This document shows, one piece after another, positions 10,901-21,202 of a stretch of DNA of 24,168 nt. Position 1 is the stretch's first letter, and each line of letters opens with the position of its first letter. A model generated the notes under the pieces. The model made no database searches, was not told the origin of the DNA, and saw only the letters and a program-made list of their open reading frames with translations. The DNA lies in the NCBI GenBank assembly GCA_027596195.1, contig JADGJG010000320.1:1-24168 (forward strand), given 5' to 3'. Origin of the DNA: Podochytrium sp. JEL0797. Its lineage: Eukaryota > Chytridiomycota > Chytridiomycetes > Chytridiales > Chytriomycetaceae. The translations under genes were made by a program, and so were the position numbers.

Positions 10901-13900
10901 GGTTTCGATGAATTCAATCGATTGGATGAAGCCGTGTTGTCTGCCGTCTCGCAACAAATTCAGGTCATTCAAGCGGCCCTCAAGAAACGAGAGAAGCATG
11001 TGACTCTGTTGAACAACAGCGTGGATCTAAATCCCAATTCCGGGATTTTCGTCACCTTGAATCCAGCCGGAAAAGGCTACGGTGGTCGTCAGAAGCTGCC
11101 AGACAATCTGAAGCAGTTGTTCCGTTCTGTGGCAATGACGCACCCAAACAATGACCTTATTGGTGAAGTGATTTTGTTCTCGGAAGGCTTCAGGCTCGGA
11201 AAAGAGTTGGGGACAAAAGTCGTGTCGGTGTATTCCCTTTGCAAGCAGCTTTTGTCTGCTCAACAGCATTATGACTGGGGTTTGCGTCCCTTGAAGACTG
11301 TTCTCGGTCTTGCTGGAAGACTTTTGCAGGAAGAAAAGCAGTCTGGTACCATTGATCGCCAACGCGAAGTTGCTATTGTCGTGAAAGCCCTGCGAGTCAA
11401 CACACTCTCCAAATTGACTCTCGCTGACAGTCACAGATTTAATGCCCTGATCAAAGACATCTTCCCTGAGGCGAAGGTCGAAGACATCTCGTACGAGTCG
11501 CTTTCTACTGCGATCAAGGAAGTTTATGTCGAGATGAATTTGGAATTCACTGATGCGCAATGTGAGAAAATCTATCAACTGCACGAAGCCTGTCGCCAGA
11601 GAATGGGGGTTGTCATCGTTGGTAGGCTTTATTTTTCATTTTGAATTTTCTCAGTCGTTTCTAACAACCGATCAGGCCCCAGTGGAAGTGGAAAGTCGGT
11701 GTTGTGGCAAGTTCTGGAAAAGGCGTGGAAGAAATGTGGCTTTAAGCTGAAAAAACACGTTGCGAACCCCAAAGCAATTGACCGACACGCTCTTTTGGGT
11801 CGAATGGATATCGACACGCGAGAATGGTTCGACGGAATTTTGACTTTCGCTTCCCGCCAGGCGGTCCGCGAGTCTCTCGATACTCACACCTGGATCTTGT
11901 GCGACGGCGACATTGATCCGGAATGGATTGAATCTTTGAACTCCGTATTGGATGACAACCGCCTTCTTACTATGCCGAACGGCGAGCGTATCCAGTTTGG
12001 TCCGAATGTCAACTTCATTTTCGAAACGCACAACCTCAAATTCGCGTCTCCGGCTACCGTCTCGCGAATGGGGATGATTTTCCTGTCGGACGACACACTC
12101 GATCCACAATCACTAGTAAAATCTTGGCTTTGTAAACAGCCTGAAGACATGCAGGACAAGTTACGCTCGTGGATTAAAGACTTCTTCTTCCGAGCGTTGG
12201 ATTGGATTTCTCAAAACGGAGATGCCGTAGTAGAAACTACAAAGGCGGGAATCATTTGGAATGGCCTCTCTCATGTGTCAAAGGTCACTGAAAAGATTGA
12301 GTTCATCTACGGTCTCATCCGTGGCCTGGGTGCCAATCTGCAAATTGAGAATCGCATCGCGTTTGGAAAGGAGTTGCTCCAATGGTCCAATGAGCCATGC
12401 CCGGATCCTAAGAGACTTCTCGATTATTTTATCAGTCATGGCAGACCAGTATCTTATGAGCTTAGTGAGCCTCATGATGTCGACTTCAAAACCATCAAAG
12501 ATCTAGATGACCTTCCGGTTGTGGAAACCATTGATGTCAAGAGAACTATGGACACAATCACACCATGGCTAGAAGAAGGGGCTCCATTTATTCTGGTTGG
12601 TCCGGAAGGTGCTGGAAAGCACATGATTCTCCGCCACTGCTTCAAGTCCCTCCGAACCTCTGTCGCAACTGTGCATTGTAGCGCGCAGACGCGATCATTC
12701 CACCTTCTTCAGCGGTTATCTCAATTTTGCATCAGTGTCAGCACGAATACGGGTCGCGTGCTCAAGCCAAAGGACTCGGACCGCTTGATTTTGTATCTCA
12801 AAGACATCAACTTGCCCAAGCCGGATCGCTACGAAACCGTCGAGTTTATTCAGCTGATGCAGCAGCTTATCACATATAATGGGTTTTATGATGCAAATCT
12901 CGAATGGGTTGGAGTTGAGAATGTCCAAGTTGTGGCATCCATGACTCCATCCACGCGTATTGGGAGAAGTCCGCTTTCAACCAGATTCACTTCCATTGTG
13001 AGGCTGTGCTATATTTCTTACACGGACAAAGAGCAACTGGTGAACATATACCGAATCTTGGCAAGGCCCATTTTGTCCTTCTGTGTCCCAACACACGCCG
13101 TTTGGAATGCATCCAAGAACGCTCAGCGTCTCGCTTCCTCGCTCGTGAGCATATTTGATCAAATTTGCCAAAAGTTCACGAGTGATATGTGTCCACACTA
13201 CATTTTCACTCCTCGGGATTTGTCGCGGTGGATTTTCGGTCTCACGAGATACGAAATCGAAGGAGACGATGAATCTTCGCTGCTCAATATTATCGCTTAC
13301 GAGGCTATGCGGTTGTTCTATGACCGCTTGGTGGGCGCCGACAGCAGATTGAAGCTCCAGCAAATTATTCAATCTGTCCTGAAAGCAGACTGGGGGCATG
13401 AAGTCGATCTGGATGGATCCATGTACACATGTGCATTCAAAGGCAATTCATTGGCAAAGAAGCTCGTCAAAATGAATCTCAAGGGATACCTTGAACTCGT
13501 GACGAAAGAAATTTATGTTTACGAGGTAATTGTTTTCACTTTCATAGACTCTGAGACTGGGGAATGCGATAACTTACAGATTCTTCCATTTTTTCCGTTC
13601 AGAGAGACATCAAAGATTTAAATATATGCCTCTTCCCAGAGGCTCTGAAACATATTTGTCGAGTTGAAAGGGTGCTTTCTCAACCTGGAGGGTCACTGCT
13701 GATGGTCGGAAGACCCGGCGTCAATCGCCACAGCAGCATTCTAATTGCAGCTCACATGTTGCGCATCCGAGTATTCACGCCCAACATCACCCGAAACTAC
13801 ACCGCAAAGTCCTTCTCCATCCAAATCAAAGAAGTAATGCACGCCGCAGGTGTTCTGAACGAAGAATCCATCCTCCTTCTCGAAGATTATCAAATCATTG

Positions 13901-16900
13901 AACCCACCTTCTTGGAGTACATCAACGGGTTACTCAGCGGTTGCGAAATCCCCGGCCTGTATGCACCCGATGAGATTGACTCCCTGACCTCCACATTGAA
14001 GGACGCTCATTCTGAAGCTGGATTCTCTGGATCCCTCTTTGAATTCTTTGTGTACCGCGTGCGACGAAACCTTCACATTGTTTTGATCATGGACTCTGCG
14101 AACCCCCAGTTTGTCACCAACTGCGAATCTAACCCTGCACTGTACACGCGCTGTCAAATCCAATGGATCGACGCGTGGTCGTCTGAGAGCTTGAAACTGT
14201 TGTGCGAGAGTCGGTTCAAAAAGAGTGACAAGTTGAAAGTATTCGAGGATCAAGATAAACTGATTCAAATTCTGCTCTCGATCCATAATAGTCGGCTTTC
14301 GAATGGTGCGACTCCGAGGCATTTGTTGGAGTTTTTGCAGACGTATGAAAAAGTGTATTGCTCGAAACTGCAGGGGTTTGAAGACAAGCTGAAGTATTTG
14401 GGAGGCGGGTTGCAGAAACTCAAAGAGGCTGCCAAGTTTGTCGATACGCTATCAGCAGACGCAAAGAAGCAAGAAATTGAACTCGCCAAGAAACAAAAAG
14501 AAGCCGACCTAGCCCTCAAAGAAATCACAGACTCTATCCTCCGTGCGTCGGATCAAAAAACAGAAATGGAGCAATTGTCAACCCAACTCGGAGAAGAAGA
14601 AATCAAACTCATGCGTCGAAAGGAAGGAATCGAAAGCGAACTGGCTGACGTCGAGCCCTTTTTGAGACAGGCCAAAACCGCTGTTGGCGAGATCAAGAGT
14701 GAAAGTTTGTCTGAAATTCGGTCTCTTCGTGCACCGCCTCCCGCAGTTCGAGATGTCCTCGAAGCCGTTTTAAGATTAATGGGGAATTTGGACATGTCGT
14801 GGAACAGTATGAAAGGGTTCCTGGGAAAACGGTCCGTGAAGGACGAAATCATGAACTTCAACGCGAGAAACATTAACCCTGCCGTCAGGGACTCCGTTTA
14901 CGCCTTGATGAAATCAAAGGGTGATTCGTTCGAAGATGCAGTGATTCGACGAGCCTCTGTGGCTGCAGCTCCGTTGTGTTTGTGGGTCAAGGCAAACTTG
15001 CAGTATTCTTCTGTGCTCGAAAGAATCGGCCCTCTTGAAGCCGATCTCGCAAAATTGTCAAAGAGTTTGGACGCTTCCAAGGAACGAGTTGCCAAACTCA
15101 AAACCTCTCTAGACGAAGTCGATAAAAACGTTGCCGCCTTGCGAGAAGATTTTGGCGGAAAGACCAGAGACGCGGAGACGCTACGCAACAATCTAGAAAG
15201 AGCCTCCACAACCATCAAATCCTCTCAAGATTTGCTCAACAAGCTTTCTGGGGAAGGAAAGCGGTGGAACCAACAAGCCAAAGAAATCAAAGGTCTGATG
15301 GCTGGACTCTCCAAGAGTGCACTCGTTGCCTCTGGTTTCATTATCTATCTTAGCGGAACCTCCGAAGATACACGTCTCAAGCTAATCAACGAGTGGAAAT
15401 CGCTAGCGGGTGTCGATGATTTCAATTTCAGAAAGGTCATGAGTACCGAAAGTGACCAGTTGAGCTGGAAGTCGGAGGGACTCCCCGGAGACATCTTGTC
15501 CGTCGAAAATGCCATTTCAGTGTTATACAATGGAAACACATCCTTCTTGGTGGATCCGGCCATGCAGGCAACCTCATGGCTCAAGACACATTTGAAGGAC
15601 AGCAAACCCGAAATCATCAAACAGCACGACGAGAACTTTATGAGGTCATTCGAGCTTGCGCTGCGGTTTGGAAAAACGCTCATTATCGAGGAAGTGGCTG
15701 AAATTGAGCCAATTTTGTTCCCGATTCTTCGAAAGGATCTGGTGAAACAAGGACCGCGGTATATGGTCCAGTTGGGAGACAAGACGGTTGACTACAGTGA
15801 AAACTTTCGCCTATACTTGGTCACTCCAAGAGCCCAATTTTCCATTCCATCCTTCGCAGCTGGTCTTGTGAATGAAATTAATTTCACAATCACCCGAGCA
15901 GGATTGGCCGGCCAACTCCTCGGCCTCACGCTCAAACACGAAAAACCCGAACTCGAAGTCCAAAAAATCCAACTCCTAAAATCCGAAGAAGACCTCAAAC
16001 TCCAACTCGCAGGCCTCGAAGAATCCGTATTAAAGGAACTCGCGAGCTCCGACGGAAATATTTTGGAAAACAAGAGTCTCATCACGTCCTTAAACGAAAC
16101 CAATTCCAAGAGTATGAGCATCACCAAGAGTTTGGAAAACTCGTTGCAGCTTCAAACCGCGTTGGATGAGGAACGTGACAAGTTCACTCCGTTGTCTGAG
16201 TTTGGAAGCAACCTCTTTTTTGCAGTTTGCGAGTTTTCGAAAGTGAACCAAATGTATCAGTTCTCGCTGTCGTCGTTCCTGCGAATCTTTGAAAAGGCCC
16301 TCAAATTTGAAGGGTCCGCATCCAAAGATGGGACTGAGCTGCGCTTGAAGCTGCTCATCAACGAGCTGCAAAAGCTAGCGTTCAAGTACGTTTCACGGTC
16401 CCTCTTCAAATCCGATCGTCAAATGTTTGCATTGCATTTGATTTTCAAGCTCTATCCAAACATGGCGGATTCGAAAGAGTGGAGCCTGTTTGCAGGTCCA
16501 GTTTTGGACGCGGATTCAGGAAGCAAATCCGATTGTCCGAAATGGGTACCAGAAGATCGAAAGGCGCACTTCAAACAGCTTCAATCGATTTCAGGGGAGT
16601 TGTATGAGGCGTTCAATTTCAACGATTCAGAAGGATGGACAAATTGGATGGCGCGAACAAGTTGCGAGGTGGAGTTCCCGCAGACCATGTCGAAACGCGT
16701 CAGGTAAGCTATTCGGTAGAAATGAGGGCATTTCTGATTCTTCTCTTTTCACGTAGTCTCTTTCAAAAGATGTTGCTGGTAAAGTTGCTAAGGCCAGATC
16801 GCCTCATGAGCGCCAGTTGAGTTTCTAAAACATGCGAGCCGAATGAACATCCTACTAACATTACGAATAGTTTCGGCCTTCTCGTGCAGCGTTCTAGGAA

Positions 16901-19056
16901 TCCAAAGCTTGGCCCCAGCGGCGCTCAACTTTCAACACTTGGTTGACGACGAAACAGTCGCAAGAGAACCCATCCTATTCATCACTACACCAGGAGCAGA
17001 TCCTTCCCAAGAACTCCGCGATTACGCGAATCAGCAGATTGGAGCCGACAACTATCGACAGGTGGGGGTTAAAAAAACACCGCGGTTACAAAAATTCCCG
17101 AAACTCAATTTCTCCTCCACAGGTTTCAATGGGTCAAGGACAAGGCAACGTAGCCCTCAACGAATTACGCGAAATGTCGAGCAAAGGAGGATGGCTGTGT
17201 CTCCAAAACGTGCATTTGGTGATTCGATGGTTACCCGAATTGGAAAAGGAGCTCGGGTCTTTGACGCCTCACCCGAAATTCCGGCTTTGGCTCACTTCAG
17301 AAGCGCATGCAAAGTTTCCGGTTAGCTTGCTCGAGAATAGCTTGAAAATTACGGCGGAGGCGCCACCGGGTAAGATCCTGTTGTTTCGCGCTGTGTGGTT
17401 GACGCTGATTGAATTGATTGCCAGGTGTAAAAAAGAACCTCCAAAGAATCTACGAAAACTGGTCCCCTGAATTCATCGCCAGCGGCTCCGTCCTCTGCGC
17501 CCAAGCCCTCTTTGCCCTCGCCTGGTTCCACGCCATCATCCAAGAACGTCGCAACTACATTCCACAAGGGTGGAACAAATTCTACGAGTTTTCTGCGGCA
17601 GATTTGAGATCCAGCGCCGATATTTTGTCGAGCATGTGTAAAGATGCGAATGCAAAGAGCATTCAGTGGCCGATTCTGCATGGGTTGTTGGAGAATGCGG
17701 TGTATGGGGGGAGGATTGATGATACGTATGATGATTTGAAACTGAATGCGTATTTGAACATGTTCTTTAATGACGGTTAGTGTCTTGTTCTCCATTTATT
17801 TGATCAGCTTCTCATCTCGTTGGATTTTAGATGTTTTCTCGATCGGAGGAAAGGCTCCAACAAAGAAACTCGCGAAAGGGATCGGTAAAACAGAATTTCG
17901 AACAAACAAAAAGTGCTAACCTCTCAATTTTAATCAGTCCTCCCCTCCCTCGCCGACCACTCCGAATTCACAACCCTCATCAACTCCCTCCCCGAAATCG
18001 ACACCATGTCCCTCTTTGGCCTCCCCGCCAACATTGACCGCGCCCTCCAAGGCATCCACAGCACCGCCGTCCTCAATCAGCTCAAATCCCTGCGCCACAG
18101 CACCATCGAGGGTGAAAAAATCGATAAGGAGAGGTGGTCCAAAGAACTCATGCCGTTCCTCCTTCTTTGGAAAAGACTCAACACGGGGAATGATATGATC
18201 CAGAAACGCGTTAAATCGGATGGGACCAATTCGGACCCGATTCTCTCGTTTCTCACACTTGAGCTTGGAGTCGGAATCGCAATAATGCAAAAGATTCATT
18301 CCGATTTGTCCTTGATGTCCAAAACCTTGCGCGGCTCGTTATTGATGACCAACGACGTCCTGCAGGTCTGTACAAGCCTCATCAAGACGGAAACCCCGCA
18401 GTCATGGCTGACTCTGTGGGAAGAAGGACCAGAGGAGCCGCAGGCGTTCTTAAACGCGGTCGTACGAAACACGGTGAACGCGGACGAATTGTGTGCCAAA
18501 GCAACCAAGGGGACCCTCTTTTCGGGAACTTTCAAACTGTCGTGTTTGTTCAACCCGATTCCGTTCTTGAATGCTTTGAGACAACAGACTTCGAGAAAAT
18601 GTGAGTGGTTGGCTCTGCGAATATGGTCAGTTTGCTAACATTTTGATGCAAGTGAAAATTCCAATGGATGATTTTTCTCTCTTCTCGAGCTGGAAAAAGA
18701 ATGAACTGGGGCAAGCGGCTTTGCCGATTGCAGTGGAAGGATTGCTGCTGCAAGGGTGCAATCTGGATGGAGCGCGGTTGATTGAGGCTTCTGCAGAGGA
18801 TCCTAGCTTTGCTGCTGTCCCTGTCGCTTACTTGGCATGGATGCCGAAGGTGAATATTTATTCTACCGAGATTCTCAACCGTTGCACTCTTGTTGACAAG
18901 CCATTTTAGACTTTCATATTGTCTTCGAGAATCGACGTGCCGTTGTATGTTAGTCCCACCAGAGAGAAGCTGGTAGGAACGCTGCAAGTTCCTTGCAACC
19001 CGGAAGATGAATCCACGTGGGTATTGGCGGGTGTTGCCTTCTTTTTGAACGAATAA
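4947..19056 (+). CDS. DYNC2H1: Cytoplasmic dynein-2 heavy chain, retrograde IFT motor (27 exons, 4228 aa)
   Basis: This ATP-driven minus-end microtubule motor returns intraflagellar transport trains from the tip to the base of the cilium. The length (4228 aa) fits the dynein-2 class (about 4300). Class-specific tail segments include FVPLLR before [23 protein letters not shown], and [20 protein letters not shown] near the C-terminus. AAA1 has P-loop GPAGTGKT (1653-1660) and Walker B CFDEFNR (1703-1709). AAA2 has GPSGSGKS (1943-1950) and [12 protein letters not shown] (from 2015). AAA3 has GPEGAGKH (2251-2258), AAA4 a degenerate GRPGVNRHS (2595-2603) with LLLEDYQ. The stalk coiled coils run about 2815-3125 around the microtubule-binding tip (about 2925-3030: [37 protein letters not shown]). 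AAA5 and AAA6 follow, and the protein ends GVAFFLNE, as dynein-2 chains end in a G-A-x-FL-like sequence. The ATG at 4947 sits in TTTCCATGG. Axonemal and dynein-1 classes fit less well. Confidence 0.96.
4947..19056 (+). other. DYNC2H1: Exon map of the dynein-2 heavy chain
   Basis: Exons: 4947-5099, 5157-5350, 5402-5487, 5534-5616, 5668-5741, 5792-5857, 5921-6053, 6098-6259, 6304-6441, 6497-6662, 6710-6798, 6848-6913, 6957-7757, 7813-10559, 10624-10645, 10720-10846, 10902-11621, 11676-13525, 13603-16703, 16757-16815, 16871-17061, 17123-17369, 17425-17775, 17831-17884, 17938-18600, 18653-18849, 18910-19056. They sum to 12687 nt, 4229 codons with TAA, and every junction restores the conserved frame. 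Introns are 44-76 nt, with branch motifs such as CTAAC in the introns ending at 5156, 10901, 11675 and 17937. Exon density is high at both ends and low in the middle. The acceptor at 6097 was chosen over 6093 and the one at 6496 over 6482 because only these keep the conserved frame. Confidence 0.85.
10624..10645 (+). other. DYNC2H1: 22-nt micro-exon carrying the AAA1 P-loop
   Basis: This exon supplies the last base of one glycine codon plus seven codons, spelling the Walker A sequence GPAGTGKT of AAA1, the main ATPase site of dynein. It lies between introns 10560-10623 and 10646-10719. The flanking exons end in GGNPFG and begin [20 protein letters not shown], which is the expected dynein order, so the micro-exon is needed for a working motor. 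Skipping it would remove the P-loop and also shift the frame, because 22 is not a multiple of 3. Confidence 0.9.
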
Positions 19057-19215
19057 TGTGACTGAGTGAAGACATAAACGATTCTGATATTAAGTGCACG
19101 CGAACGATATTGACTTCAACTCTTTCAGAGAAAATTCACAAATATTTTTGAATAATAAGGCAGAAATATTTATGGAATTCTCAACAAACACGGGCACTTT
19201 GCAACGAAATGAAAA
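19057..19215. other. Convergent 3' spacer between dynein-2 and CDK1
   Basis: These 159 bp separate the stop codons of two genes facing each other and must hold both 3' UTRs. The stretch is AT-rich and contains AATAAT-type sequences on the plus strand and ATAAAT on the minus strand, which could act as variant polyadenylation signals. I see no coding potential or RNA gene. The mRNAs could overlap at their 3' ends. Confidence 0.5.
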
Positions 19216-20316
19216 TCAGTCCTTCTTGAGAATGTATGGATGCTGGAGCGCGCGTTTGGCAGAGATGCGGTAAGCTGGGTCGTACACAAGCAAGCTCTGT
19301 TTCAAGAACAAACAAAAATGCGCGTGTTGTGATGAGCGACGCGTTTCTATCGAAACAGAACAAGAAAAACAACCAAAACACGAACCTGCAACAAGTCAAG
19401 ACCATCCTCACACAATCCCGGGGTAATTTGCGCAAGAGGTTTCGCGTGCCATTGAGGAAAGTTGTCCTTGTAATCGGGGAGCTGCGAGATTCCGGGCCAG
19501 ACATCTTCGTTGGGGGTTCCGAGAACGCTGAAAACACCAAAACATGGACGGAATGTTAAGAATTCGCGCCACAGGAAGAAGAATGACAATTAAGGGATCA
19601 GCATACCGGAAGATTTTGAAGATTTCGTCAATCTCCGAGTCTCCTGGGAACAACGGATGCTTCGTGCTCAGCTCCGCGAAAATACAACCAATCGACCACA
19701 TATCGACAGCCGTGGAGTAGTGACGCGATCCAAGCAGGATTTCTGGAGACCGGTACCACAGCGTGACAACCTCGTGCGTGTAGGTTCTGAGGGGAATTCC
19801 GACGGCACGTGCGAGACCAAAGTCGCACATTTTGAGGACGCCGTGTTGGTCAATCAGAAGGTTCTGTGGCTTCAGGTCTCTGTGGAGGATTCTGTGAGCG
19901 TGGCAAAAGTTCATTCCACTCAAGAGTTGTGTCATGTAGCTCTAGTTGGGTGTTAGAGACGGATAGGTACTAGTACTACACGTTACCCTGATCAAACTCG
20001 GATCCAGCTCCTTCTTGATAGAGTCAATGTACTTCTTGAGGTCCAGGTCGAGAAACTCAAAGATGAGGTACAGCTTGACGTCGGAGTGTACAATGTCTAA
20101 CAAGCGCACAATGTTTGGGTGGTTGAGTTCCTTCAGCAGCGAGATTTCTCTGACGGCCGTGGACGGGACGCCCTCGTCTTCTGTTTCGAGGCGGATCTTT
20201 TTGAGGGCGACGATGGCGCCAGAGCTTCGGTCTCTGGCCTTGTAGACCACGCCGTACGTGCCCTCGCCAATCTTTTCAATCTTTTCGTACATGTCCCCGA
20301 CGTTTTTTGAAGCCAT
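19216..20316 (-). CDS. CDK1: CDK1/Cdc2-type cyclin-dependent kinase (4 exons, 295 aa)
   Basis: This is the serine/threonine kinase that, with cyclins, drives cell-cycle transitions. Exons on the minus strand: 20316-19987, 19941-19607, 19527-19386, 19296-19216, summing to 888 nt (295 aa plus TGA), the usual CDK1 length. Visible motifs: [10 protein letters not shown] (glycine loop with the Thr-Tyr pair that Wee1-type kinases phosphorylate), [19 protein letters not shown] with the cyclin-binding helix reading [24 protein letters not shown], activation-loop [13 protein letters not shown] with the CAK-site threonine, and [13 protein letters not shown] before [10 protein letters not shown]. The ATG at 20316 ([19 protein letters not shown]) places the kinase domain at the normal distance. 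A CDK2-like or CDK5-like paralogue is possible in principle, but [14 protein letters not shown] and the short C-tail favour CDK1. It is divergent from the membrane-protein gene, with 88 bp between starts. Confidence 0.93.
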
Positions 20317-20404
20317 GTTTTGGAGCCGTGTGCGTGGGGTGTTTTTCGAGAGAGTCTTTTTGACCCCTCGTCCGAAAAACAACAATCAAGTGCAAAGCAT
20401 CAAA
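20317..20404. promoter_or_regulatory. 88-bp divergent promoter region (CDK1 / membrane protein)
   Basis: This is the space between two outward-facing start codons. It holds a GT-rich half next to CDK1 and an A-rich half (CGAAAAACAACAATCAAG) next to the plus-strand gene. No TATA box or other named element can be claimed. The promoter role is inferred from the divergent arrangement alone. Confidence 0.5.
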
Positions 20405-21088
20405 ATGTCATTCACAAAATATCCATCCGCAATTCCCACTCTGCAGATAGTACGAAATAAGGCTGACACACACAAACTAATACAATTCAACAGTCCGTCT
20501 CCATCGCGTTGATCGCTCAACGATTCGCATCCACAACAGGATCAGTCTACGACGCGTACGACTCAACCTGGTGCTTTTTCCTCCAACTCATCATCTCGAC
20601 CGTGACTCTCGCCGTGTACTGGAGATCCGCCAAGAACGAAAAATTGCTCAAATCAATCACATCTGCGGTCCGTGTTTTTATTTTCCACAACATCATTTCT
20701 TCTGATCTTGAAGTATGGTGATCGAAACAGAGCTTGGGATTCTCAATCGCGCTTGGATTTGCAGCCGCGTTTGAGTTTGTGTTTGCCTTCAACTATCGCG
20801 TGAGCAACTGCACCGATTCCTCTGCATTTGTCGATGGAGGCGATTATTCGATGCAATCAGTTTGTGCACGCACATTGGGGAATATCGTGCGGAGCTGCAT
20901 CTTTTGGGTGCTGGAGGTATTCAACATTCCTTATGAAACCGCGTGCGTTGAGGAACCCAAACTGATCAATGAAACCCCGTCCCCGTAAAACTCAGGTTGT
21001 CGCAATCCACCCGACAATTTCCTACATGATTGAACTGTGGACGGATGAATCCTGGTTCTTGAGTCAGAGCAGCGGTTTCGCAATCTGA
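20405..21088 (+). CDS. Small multi-pass membrane protein, family not recognised (4 exons, 165 aa)
   Basis: Proposed exons are 20405-20449, 20494-20667, 20731-20916 and 20996-21088, all joined in phase 0, giving 165 aa with TGA at 21086. The sequence has three or four hydrophobic stretches: around LQISVSIALIA (weak, residues 14-24), TWCFFLQLIISTVTLAVYW, SLGFSIALGFAAAFEFVF, and SCIFWVLE running into VVAIHPTISYMIELW. The loop between the third and fourth contains two or three cysteines (SNC, SVCART) and could be lumenal or extracellular. A four-span MARVEL- or TMEM-like shape is possible, but I recognise no signature and assign no function. If the last intron is retained, translation stops at 20988 after EPKLINETPSP, giving 158 aa. 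An AATAAA follows at 21135. The first exon of 15 codons is short but both its intron ends are good. Confidence 0.65.
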
Positions 21089-21134
21089 ACAGCCGAAAAT
21101 TCCAATTTCTTTACAGCACCTTCAAACTCGACAA

Positions 21135-21140
21135 AATAAA
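21135..21140 (+). terminator. AATAAA polyadenylation signal of the membrane-protein gene
   Basis: An exact AATAAA lies 47 nt past the TGA at 21086-21088, inside the 114-bp convergent spacer (21089-21202) shared with the DYRK1 3' end. Spacing and orientation suit the plus-strand gene. The rest of the spacer is C-rich toward DYRK1 and shows no coding potential. Confidence 0.55.
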
Positions 21141-21202
21141 TACTAAGTTATTTCCGCCTCCACGCCCCCCTTGATCTCTCCCACTCTCCCTTTTCCCTCT
21201 CT

